This document shows positions 1 through 5,890 of a stretch of 5,971 nt of DNA, piece by piece. The first letter of the stretch is position 1. Each line of letters begins with the position of its first letter. The notes beneath the pieces were generated by a model that was given only the letters and a program-made list of their open reading frames with translations, was not told where the DNA came from and did not search any database. The translations under genes were made by a program, and so were the position numbers. The DNA is from Prevotellaceae bacterium UBA1726 (GTDB lineage Bacteria > Bacteroidota > Bacteroidia > Bacteroidales > Bacteroidaceae), in the NCBI GenBank assembly GCA_002316005.1, contig DCIM01000010.1, positions 1-5,971 on the forward strand, in the 5' to 3' direction.

Positions 1-645
1 GCAAATCCATTCATCATGATGATGATTGGTTATATGTACAACCACGATTTCCATTGGAACATAGTTCTTCCTGATAATGTTGCCCATGGACAAAGCGAGG
101 GCGAATGGATTCAAATGGGTTGGAAAGATCGTCTTGACATCATGCAATGGTGTCGTATTGCACAGAGTATTTTCCCTGAAACCGACGAAGTTGTCCACGG
201 CATATCAATGGGTGCAGCAACAACAATGTGCCTTAGTGGTGAGGACACCCCTGATTACATCAAGGCATTCGTTGAAGATTGCGGCTATTCAAGCGTGTGG
301 GATGAATATGTAGGCGAATTGAAGAAGCGATTCAACCTTCCAAGTTTCCCATTGCTCAACATCACAAGTGCTCTCTGCAAACTTCAGTTCGGTTGGAGTT
401 TCACAGAGGCAAGTCCAAAGAATCAGGTCGCTAAATGCGAAAAACCAATGCTCTTCATTCATGGCGATAACGACGACTTCGTCCCTACTCCAATGATTGA
501 TGTAGTTTACGCAGCAAAGACAAAGGGAAAGAAAGACAAATGGATTGCTGCTGGTTCAGCTCACGCAGAGGCTTATAAAGATCATCCTGCAGAATATACT
601 GCAAAAGTGCAAGAGTTCCTTAAGGACAACGGATTGGCAGAATAA
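1..645 (+). CDS. Alpha/beta hydrolase, C-terminal part (5' end outside window)
   Basis: The reading frame is open from the first base and ends at TAA 643-645, so 214 codons of a longer protein are visible; the ATG at 16 lies inside the fold and is not the true start. All catalytic elements of the alpha/beta hydrolase fold can be seen. There is a DNVAHGQSEG segment like the oxyanion-side DxRGHGxSEG strand, a nucleophile elbow GISMG with Ser at 205-207, an acid motif HGDNDDFVP with the likely Asp at 472-474, and a His in GSAHAEAY at 562-564. The enzyme is therefore probably an active serine hydrolase, but the substrate cannot be told from the sequence. Similar Bacteroidota proteins often carry an N-terminal signal or membrane anchor, and that part is outside the window. 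The gene points towards the guaA operon and shares a terminator with it. Family assignment is firm; function is unknown. Confidence 0.88.
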   Translation, partial: ANPFIMMMIGYMYNHDFHWNIVLPDNVAHGQSEGEWIQMGWKDRLDIMQWCRIAQSIFPETDEVVHGISMGAATTMCLSGEDTPDYIKAFVEDCGYSSVWDEYVGELKKRFNLPSFPLLNITSALCKLQFGWSFTEASPKNQVAKCEKPMLFIHGDNDDFVPTPMIDVVYAAKTKGKKDKWIAAGSAHAEAYKDHPAEYTAKVQEFLKDNGLAE

Positions 646-668
646 TCTTTCACACAGCATAAAACAAG

Positions 669-694
669 AAGAGGCACCCGAATGGATGCCTCTT
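669..694. terminator. Bidirectional rho-independent terminator between convergent genes
   Basis: AAGAGGCA (669-676) pairs perfectly with TGCCTCTT (687-694), giving an 8-bp stem around a 10-nt loop. On the + strand it is followed by a pyrimidine-rich TTTCTTTATG stretch. On the minus strand the stem is followed by TTCTTGTTTTATG. It lies 23 nt after the stop of the alpha/beta hydrolase gene and 22 nt after the stop of guaA, which is where a shared terminator for convergent transcripts is expected. The T tracts are interrupted, so its strength is uncertain. Confidence 0.75.
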
Positions 695-716
695 TCTTTA
701 TGTTCGTTCATAGGGA

Positions 717-2351
717 TTACTCCCACTCAATTGTTGCTGGTGGCTTTGACGAGATATCATAGCAAACGCGATTGACACCCTTCACCTTATTAATAATATC
801 ATTGCTCACCTTTGCCATGAATTCGTATGGCAGATGAGCCCAATCGGCTGTCATAGCATCACTTGAAGTAACGGCACGCAAAGCAACAGGATTCTCGTAT
901 GTACGCTCATCTCCCATCACACCAACGCTACGAACATCTGAAAGGAGAATAGCACCTGCCTGCCAAATCTGGTCGTAGAGCGAAACCTCAATCTCACCGT
1001 CCTTCATATCAGCAGGAACACCGGCAGCAAGTACTCGGCGTGCTTCCTCACCACTGAGTTTTGTCTTGAACTCACGAAGACCACGGATATAGATATCATC
1101 AGCATCCTGAAGAACACGAACCTTCTCGCGAGTGATATCACCAAGGATACGAACTGCCAAACCAGGACCTGGGAAAGGATGTCGAGTAATGAGATGCTCT
1201 GGCATTCCCATTGAACGACCGACACGACGAACCTCATCCTTGAACAACCACTTCAATGGTTCACAAAGAGAAAGATGCATCTCTTCAGGAAGACCACCTA
1301 CATTATGGTGACTCTTGATAACCTTACCTGTGATATTGAGCGACTCAATACGATCAGGATAGATTGTACCTTGTGCAAGCCACTTCACCCGTCCTTCTGC
1401 GCCCTTGCTCTCAGCAATGATGCGCTTTGCTTCTGCATCGAAAACCTCAACGAAGTCGCGACCAATAATCTTACGCTTCTTCTCAGGTTCACTTACTCCG
1501 GCAAGATCGCCAAGGAACTTGTCACTTGCGTCAACACCTACAACATTAAGGCCAAGACACTCATAATCCTTCATCACATCCTGGAACTCATTCTTGCGCA
1601 ACATGCCATGGTCAACGAAGATACAGGTAAGTTGCTTACCGATGGCCTTGTTGAGCAATACAGCAACTACAGATGAGTCAACACCACCCGATAAACCAAG
1701 AATTACACGATCTGTGCCAATCTGCTGCTTCAACTCCTTAACGGTTGTCTCAACGAAGGCATCTGCACTCCATTCCTGCTTACTGCCACAAACATCAACA
1801 ACGAAGTTCTTCAGAAGCAGAGTTCCCTGTAACGAATGGAACACCTCTGGATGGAACTGTGTACCGAATACAGGCACTTCACCAGGAATGTAATAAGCGG
1901 CATTCTCAACAGTCTCTGTAGATGCCACTACATGCGCACCTTCCGGTACCTTTGTGATTGAGTCACCATGCGACATCCACACCTGCGAGTTGTCATCAAA
2001 ACCTTTGAAAAGAGGACACTCCTTGTCAATGTACTGGAGATTCTGGCGACCGTACTCACGAGTGCCGGCACTTTCAACCTTTCCTCCGTACACATGACTC
2101 ATGTACTGAGCACCATAGCAGATGCCGAGGATTGGAAGGCGACCGCGAATATTCGACAGGTCAACATGGAATGCATCGTCAGCATAGACGCTGAGTGGAG
2201 AACCAGAAAGGATGACACCGATTACATCAGAGTCGTCCTCTGGATACTTGTTGTAAGGCAGGATTTCGCAGAAGGTGTCGAGTTCGCGGACACGACGACC
2301 AATAAGTTGCGTTGTCTGACTGCCAAAGTCAAGGATGATAATTTTTTGCAT
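717..2351 (-). CDS. guaA: GMP synthase (glutamine-hydrolysing)
   Basis: This is the full-length, 544-residue enzyme that converts XMP, ATP and glutamine to GMP in the cytoplasm, the last step of de novo guanine nucleotide synthesis. Residues 1-185 form the class I glutamine amidotransferase, with nucleophile Cys78 in GICYGAQ and the His167/Glu169 pair in QFHPEV. Residues about 190-400 form the ATP pyrophosphatase, with P-loop SGGVDSS at 221-227, FVDHGM at 245-250 and the HPFPGPGL motif at 391-398. The C-terminal dimerisation/XMP-binding domain ends in the signature KPPATIEWE. The ATG at 2351 fits the family start (MQKIIILDFGSQ) and lies 8 nt after the stop of the nucleotidyltransferase gene, so the two are probably co-transcribed. 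The protein is about 20-30 residues longer than the usual 510-525. The extra segment is roughly residues 429-457 (981-1067), just before LYDQIWQAG; it keeps the frame and leaves all core motifs intact. Confidence 0.97.
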   Translation of the reverse strand: MQKIIILDFGSQTTQLIGRRVRELDTFCEILPYNKYPEDDSDVIGVILSGSPLSVYADDAFHVDLSNIRGRLPILGICYGAQYMSHVYGGKVESAGTREYGRQNLQYIDKECPLFKGFDDNSQVWMSHGDSITKVPEGAHVVASTETVENAAYYIPGEVPVFGTQFHPEVFHSLQGTLLLKNFVVDVCGSKQEWSADAFVETTVKELKQQIGTDRVILGLSGGVDSSVVAVLLNKAIGKQLTCIFVDHGMLRKNEFQDVMKDYECLGLNVVGVDASDKFLGDLAGVSEPEKKRKIIGRDFVEVFDAEAKRIIAESKGAEGRVKWLAQGTIYPDRIESLNITGKVIKSHHNVGGLPEEMHLSLCEPLKWLFKDEVRRVGRSMGMPEHLITRHPFPGPGLAVRILGDITREKVRVLQDADDIYIRGLREFKTKLSGEEARRVLAAGVPADMKDGEIEVSLYDQIWQAGAILLSDVRSVGVMGDERTYENPVALRAVTSSDAMTADWAHLPYEFMAKVSNDIINKVKGVNRVCYDISSKPPATIEWE

Positions 2352-2359
2352 TTCTGTGA

Positions 2360-3070
2360 TTATATTGATTTAATAAATTCTTCTGCGTCATGAAGTGTAT
2401 CTATCTTTCCAACATCCATAAGGCGTAAATCCGGCTGGACATAACCATGAATATTGTATTGCTGGCATTTGGCGAGATAGAAGTCAATGATACTGAATCT
2501 CTCTGGCCACTCTGCCATAGGTACAAACATTTTCTGCGATAGGATATGAATGCCGGCAAAGGCAAACTTCCTATACTTACTGATATCAAGGTCTTGATGA
2601 GGACTCTTCACCTCACCTGTTTCGATATTTGTCCATCCAACAAGTCGCATGTCATCATCGAAAAGCAGATAGCGTTTTGTCTTACGCTCTGATACAACAA
2701 GTGTGGCATCATAATGATGCAGCGCAACAAGTACGTCAATATCAAGATTGCTCAGGATGTCGACATTATGAATGAGTATCGGTTCATCGTTGCCAAACAA
2801 TGGTTGTGCCTTCTTCAGTCCCCCACCCGTCTCGAGCAACATTTCCGATTCATCACTTATCTTGATGTCAGTATCACGAAGATAGTCTTTTATCTGCTCA
2901 GCGAAATGATGAACATTCACAACGATATTACTGATGCCTGAACCATGAAGTTTGTCAAGGACATGCTTCAACAGGGGTTCACCAGCAACAGGCACGAGTG
3001 CCTTAGGCATTGTGTCGGTGAGTGGTTTCAAGCGGGTTCCAAGTCCCGCAGCAAATATCATTGCGTTCAT
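2360..3070 (-). CDS. MurU-like sugar-1-phosphate nucleotidyltransferase
   Basis: This 236-residue cytoplasmic NTP_transferase is expected to join a sugar-1-phosphate to an NTP, giving an NDP-sugar and pyrophosphate. The N-terminus has the family's nucleotide-binding signature, GLGTRLKPLT at 9-18 followed by MPKAL at 21-25. ETGGG (80-84) and NVD (102-104) provide base and metal contacts, and MDVGKIDTL near the C-terminus holds the second metal Asp (D219). The length and the lack of an added acyltransferase or regulatory domain match the short MurU/mannose-1-P guanylyltransferase group. I place the start at ATG 3070, not at the in-frame ATG at 3109: the protein then begins MNAMIFAAGLGTRL, as relatives do, and the start overlaps the previous stop as TAATG. 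The kinase gene directly upstream suggests MurNAc-1-P or GlcNAc-1-P as substrate with UTP, by analogy to Pseudomonas AmgK/MurU. A GDP-sugar product cannot be excluded, and guaA next door would suit either view. Confidence 0.85.
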   Translation of the reverse strand: MNAMIFAAGLGTRLKPLTDTMPKALVPVAGEPLLKHVLDKLHGSGISNIVVNVHHFAEQIKDYLRDTDIKISDESEMLLETGGGLKKAQPLFGNDEPILIHNVDILSNLDIDVLVALHHYDATLVVSERKTKRYLLFDDDMRLVGWTNIETGEVKSPHQDLDISKYRKFAFAGIHILSQKMFVPMAEWPERFSIIDFYLAKCQQYNIHGYVQPDLRLMDVGKIDTLHDAEEFIKSI

Positions 3071-3072
3071 TA
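3068..3072 (-). promoter_or_regulatory. TAATG stop-start overlap (translational coupling)
   Basis: Read on the minus strand, the TAA stop of the kinase-RapZ fusion (3072-3070) shares its last A with the ATG of the nucleotidyltransferase (3070-3068). Such 1-nt overlaps usually let a terminating ribosome restart, which would tie the amounts of the two enzymes together. This overlap decides the start chosen for the nucleotidyltransferase. Confidence 0.75.
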
Positions 3073-4599
3073 TTTCAGCGTTTGTGTTATCTGTTGTTCT
3101 CGATGGCAAATCCTTACCTCAATGCCATATTTCTTATGAAGATGCTCTGCGAGATGTTGTGCGGAATAAACCGAACGATGCTGTCCACCAGTACAACCGA
3201 ATGAGAACATCAAATCGGTGAATCCACGTTTGAGATAGCGCTCCACATGTGCATCAGCGAGTTTATAGACACTCTTGAGGAATGTGAGTATCTCGCCATC
3301 ATCTTCAAGGAATCGAATCACGGGTTCATCAAGTCCTGTCAGTTTCTTGTATGGCTCATAACGGCCAGGATTGTGAGTACTGCGGCAATCGAACACATAT
3401 CCGCCACCATTGCCACTCTCATCCTCTGGAATACCCTTACGGAATGAGAACGAGAACACACGAACCACCAATGGACCTTGACCGTCATACTTTGAGAATG
3501 TTGCTTTTCCGTCCTCTGGTCGTGCCTTGTATGTTGTATCGTCGGTTGTCTTGTATCCATCCTTGCGCACAACAGGTTCCTGAGGCACAGGTGCAAACTG
3601 TGGCAAGTCGCACAACTGCTGCAAAATGCTGATGAGATATGGATAATGGTAATCGCCTTCCTTGAGCAACTGTCGCAGATTCTCTATTGCAGGTGGAATA
3701 CTGTTGATGAAATGCTCTTTACGTTCGAAATAGCCTCTGAATCCGTATGCACCAAGAACCTGGAGAGTGCGGAAGAGTACGAACAACTGAAGTCGCTGGC
3801 GGAAATGTGCCTCCGAAGGGACCTCGGTGTATTGCTTCAATGAATCATAGTATTCGGCAATGAGTTGCTGACGAAGCGAGTCGCTATATCGTGCCGATGC
3901 TTGCCATAGGAAAGAGGCAACATCATAATAGAAAGGACCACGACGACCGCCTTGGAAGTCGATGAAATGTGGATTGCCGTCCTTGTCGAGCATCACATTA
4001 CGCGCCTGGAAATCACGATAAAGGAAGAAATCGCCTGTCTCGCTGGTCAAATCCTTTGCCATCATTCTGAACGATGCCTCGAGTTTCAACTCGTGGAAAT
4101 CAATTCCTGTTGCCTTGAGGAAACAATACTTGAAATAGTTCAGGTCGAAGAGCACGCACTCTTGATCAAACGCCGGCTGTGGATAGCAGTTCTCAAAGTC
4201 AAGTCCTCGGGCACCACGAATCTGCATGTTTGGCAGTTCACGAATTGTACGAACGAGCAATTTCTTCTCTGCCTCGTTATATCGTCCGCCAGCCTCACGA
4301 CCACCGCTTATTGCATCGAACAAAGACTCCGAACCAAGATCTTCCTGAATATACACCATTTCGTCATAGTAAGTGGCAAGTACCTTTGGCACAGGCAACT
4401 GTCGAAGACTGAAATGATTAGCAAGATAGATGAAGGCGTGGTTCTCTTCGCGCGAAGTGCCAATGACGCCAATCACCGTCTTTCCATCAGGTCCGGTCAT
4501 TCGGTAGTATTCGCGATTGCTGCCTGCACCAGGGAGTTTGGCAACAGCTATAGGTTCTACACCTTTATAATCTATATATAGTTCCTTGAGTCTTTGCAT
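3070..4599 (-). CDS. AmgK-like sugar kinase fused to RapZ C-terminal domain
   Basis: This 509-residue two-domain protein has an aminoglycoside-phosphotransferase/choline-kinase fold at about residues 15-335. The fold shows a glycine-rich GAGSNREYYRM loop (24-34), YIQEDLGSESLFD (83-95, hinge), the catalytic loop YRDFQARN (194-201; D196 as base, N201) and FIDFQGGRRGP (212-222; metal Asp214). Tyr replaces the first His of the usual HxD motif. A Pro/Lys/Asp-rich linker (about 336-375) leads to a RapZ-type C-terminal domain (376-509) with YVFDCRSTHNPGR and GCTGGQHRSVYSAQHLAEHL. RapZ's N-terminal Walker-type domain is absent, so annotation as plain RapZ would mislead. Known relatives are AmgK, which phosphorylates MurNAc/GlcNAc at C1, and enterobacterial RapZ, a GlcN6P sensor and sRNA adaptor. 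I infer an amino-sugar kinase with a built-in sensor or RNA-binding module. The start at 4599 is favoured by its TAATG overlap with umuD; the ATG at 4644 would add 15 residues inside umuD. Confidence 0.87.
   Translation of the reverse strand: MQRLKELYIDYKGVEPIAVAKLPGAGSNREYYRMTGPDGKTVIGVIGTSREENHAFIYLANHFSLRQLPVPKVLATYYDEMVYIQEDLGSESLFDAISGGREAGGRYNEAEKKLLVRTIRELPNMQIRGARGLDFENCYPQPAFDQECVLFDLNYFKYCFLKATGIDFHELKLEASFRMMAKDLTSETGDFFLYRDFQARNVMLDKDGNPHFIDFQGGRRGPFYYDVASFLWQASARYSDSLRQQLIAEYYDSLKQYTEVPSEAHFRQRLQLFVLFRTLQVLGAYGFRGYFERKEHFINSIPPAIENLRQLLKEGDYHYPYLISILQQLCDLPQFAPVPQEPVVRKDGYKTTDDTTYKARPEDGKATFSKYDGQGPLVVRVFSFSFRKGIPEDESGNGGGYVFDCRSTHNPGRYEPYKKLTGLDEPVIRFLEDDGEILTFLKSVYKLADAHVERYLKRGFTDLMFSFGCTGGQHRSVYSAQHLAEHLHKKYGIEVRICHREQQITQTLK
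3073..3474 (-). other. RapZ C-terminal domain within the kinase fusion
   Basis: This segment encodes residues 376-509 of the fusion. It begins with VVRVFSFSFRKGIPED, matching the SFGFKYGIP start of the E. coli RapZ C-terminal domain. It continues with YVFDCRSTHNP (RapZ YVFDVRFLPNP), TGLDEPV (TGLDKPV), FSFGCTGGQHRSV (AIGCTGGKHRSV) and a basic end, RICHRE (RHR in RapZ). An added Gly-rich bit (NGGG, 397-400) follows the IPEDE segment. In E. coli this domain binds GlcN6P and the sRNAs GlmY/GlmZ. Conservation of the GCTGGxHRS phosphate-type loop suggests that ligand binding is kept. RNA binding is unproven here. Confidence 0.85.
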
Positions 4600-4601
4600 T
4601 A
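4597..4601 (-). promoter_or_regulatory. TAATG stop-start overlap between umuD-like gene and kinase fusion
   Basis: The TAA stop of the umuD-like gene (4601-4599 on the minus strand) shares one base with ATG 4599-4597 of the kinase-RapZ gene. It is the same TAATG arrangement as at 3068-3072, so three successive genes are linked by identical coupling junctions. It supports starting the fusion at MQRLKELYID rather than at the upstream in-frame ATG. Confidence 0.7.
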
Positions 4602-5045
4602 TCTTCTTACAGGTTTTTTGATTGTCCACGCCACAACACCCCACACGGTGAACTCATCGTTTATATCCACCTTTATCACAGGGAATTTCTCGTTGGCAGG
4701 GACAAGTTCTATATAGCCGTCCTTCTTATGTGCAAGGTCGAGATACTTCAGCGTAAATTCTCCATTGACAAATGCCACGATGATATCACCGTCCTTTGGC
4801 TCGAGCGATTTGTCGATGACAAGGATATCACCTTCATTGATACCGGCATCCTTCATCGAATCACCCACCACACGGGCATAGAATGTAGCCTCTGGATGAG
4901 CAATAAGGTCGCGGTTGAAGTCCAGACTCTGTCGTAGGTAGTCTTGTGCCGGAGAAGGGAATCCTGCTCGGATGCCACCATCGTAGAAAGGCAGCTCCAT
5001 GCCATCTTCGAACAAGGATGTGAGTATCAGTACTTCGTCGGCCAT
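4599..5045 (-). CDS. umuD: UmuD-type S24 autopeptidase (SOS mutagenesis family)
   Basis: This 148-residue protein lines up over its whole length with E. coli UmuD (139 aa) and lacks the LexA helix-turn-helix domain. Visible landmarks are the self-cleavage site Ala27-Gly28 in GIRAGFPSPAQDYL (Cys-Gly in E. coli), catalytic Ser63 in GDSMKDAGI, EGDILVIDKSL (71-81), and general-base Lys100 in GEFTLKYL. All parts for RecA-stimulated self-cleavage are therefore present. In the known system, cleaved UmuD' dimers join UmuC to form translesion polymerase V. Here no umuC follows: the next gene is the AmgK-RapZ fusion, joined by a TAATG overlap, and the gene before is coaW, 4 nt upstream. A umuC elsewhere in the genome is possible. 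It could also be a related S24 protein with another partner, since the family also includes phage and SOS regulators, but the cleavage-site context FPSPAxDY is specifically UmuD-like. The A-rich leader gives no clear Shine-Dalgarno site. Confidence 0.9.
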   Translation of the reverse strand: MADEVLILTSLFEDGMELPFYDGGIRAGFPSPAQDYLRQSLDFNRDLIAHPEATFYARVVGDSMKDAGINEGDILVIDKSLEPKDGDIIVAFVNGEFTLKYLDLAHKKDGYIELVPANEKFPVIKVDINDEFTVWGVVAWTIKKPVRR

Positions 5046-5065
5046 ATTTTTATTTTTCGTTTTCG
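5046..5065 (-). promoter_or_regulatory. A-rich translation start region of the umuD-like gene
   Basis: On the minus strand the 20 nt before ATG 5045 are strongly A-rich with no GGAGG-like sequence. They span the last codons and stop of coaW plus a 4-nt gap. Bacteroidota commonly start translation from such A-rich, unstructured leaders, which fits the proposed host and supports ATG 5045 as the start. Confidence 0.4.
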
Positions 5066-5874
5066 TAGTAACTCAATGCAGCACCGATTGCTGTTGAGAA
5101 CTCACTATGCTCTGGAATATGGAAACGAACTCCATACATATTCTCGAGAATTGGGAAGAGTGTCTTGCATTGTGGCAGAAGCGACAACTGACCAATCATC
5201 ACATAGTCGTTGATGCCCGAACCAAGTGACGAGAGAATTGTAGCAGAACCGATTGTCTGCAGTACTGTCCAGATGATGCCGAGGGCAATGTCTTCCTTCT
5301 TTGCGTCCGACTGAGCATTACCGAAGAGCGATGCCGTTGCGTCCATTGGGAGTGTTGTCACTGGATGAGCAGAGATGTCGCCAATGGTTACATCAATATT
5401 GCGGAGGTCGCCCTTACTTGCCAATTCAACTACCTGATTGACATCGCCTGTCTTGAGCATCACTCGCGACAAACCGATGAGTGTTCCGCCACCGAGAGCA
5501 ATACCACCAAGACGACTGATATCCTCGCCATCACAAAGTACCATCGAAGTACCAGTGCCCATTGACACGACAATCATTCTGTCGAGGTCGACTTCATACT
5601 TAGCACCAAGTCCATCGGCAATGAACTCGTTTGTCTTGCTTGTTGGCAATCCGTAGATGTCGCCTTCAATGTAGCCAGCACCTACGCCAGTAAGCATTAC
5701 TCGCTCAACATCCTTCAGCGAGATGTTATTGTCGTGCAGATACTTACCAAATGCACCGTAGAGTGATGTCACAGGGTCGTTTGCCTTAATACGGATAGGC
5801 GAAACAATGTTCTTATTCTCGTCGAGGCCAACAATCTTGGTTGTTGAAATGCCTACATCAATTCCTATTATCAT
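5050..5874 (-). CDS. coaW: Type II pantothenate kinase
   Basis: This 274-residue cytoplasmic enzyme of the actin/hexokinase (ASKHA) fold phosphorylates pantothenate, the first step of CoA synthesis. The phosphate-1 loop is DVGISTTK at 6-13. TGVGAGYIEGD (62-72) carries Glu70, the likely catalytic base by comparison with Staphylococcus CoaW. SMGTGTSMV (104-112) is the second ATP loop, and GGIALGGGTLIGLS (123-136) and EFSTAIGAALSYY (258-270) complete the nucleotide site. The length matches S. aureus-type CoaW and not the unrelated types I (CoaA) or III (CoaX). I start it at ATG 5874 (MIIGIDVG, the usual beginning). A TTG at 5901 would add nine residues and overlap the upstream stop, so it is less likely. 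It lies 16 nt after the upstream stop and 4 nt before umuD, within the same operon. Type II enzymes from staphylococci resist CoA feedback; whether this one does is unknown. Confidence 0.93.
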   Translation of the reverse strand: MIIGIDVGISTTKIVGLDENKNIVSPIRIKANDPVTSLYGAFGKYLHDNNISLKDVERVMLTGVGAGYIEGDIYGLPTSKTNEFIADGLGAKYEVDLDRMIVVSMGTGTSMVLCDGEDISRLGGIALGGGTLIGLSRVMLKTGDVNQVVELASKGDLRNIDVTIGDISAHPVTTLPMDATASLFGNAQSDAKKEDIALGIIWTVLQTIGSATILSSLGSGINDYVMIGQLSLLPQCKTLFPILENMYGVRFHIPEHSEFSTAIGAALSYYENEK

Positions 5875-5890
5875 AGTTTCATTTATTATC

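Noticed and set aside
11..22. Perfect 12-bp palindrome TCATCATGATGA near the left edge
   Set aside because: It is inside the hydrolase coding frame and follows from consecutive Ile/Met codons; no flanking operator-like context was seen.
1275..2393. Several + strand ORFs opposite guaA (1275-1676, 1594-1893, 1968-2393)
   Set aside because: They are antisense to conserved GuaA coding sequence, overlap each other and have no family resemblance.
3952..4581. Long + strand ORF (209 codons) opposite the kinase gene
   Set aside because: It lies entirely antisense to the well-supported kinase domain, shows no recognisable motif and has a Cys/Ile/Leu-rich composition typical of reverse-strand shadows.
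4599..4644. Upstream ATG at 4644 for the kinase-RapZ gene (adds MGCCGVDNQKTCKKI)
   Set aside because: It lies 46 nt inside the umuD-like gene and the added residues do not look like a family N-terminus; the TAATG start at 4599 is more plausible.
5870..5882. Three-codon minus-strand ORF (ATG AAA CTA TGA) whose stop overlaps the coaW ATG, as a possible leader peptide
   Set aside because: Such tiny ORFs arise by chance in AT-rich gaps. There is no regulatory codon run or attenuator hairpin around it.
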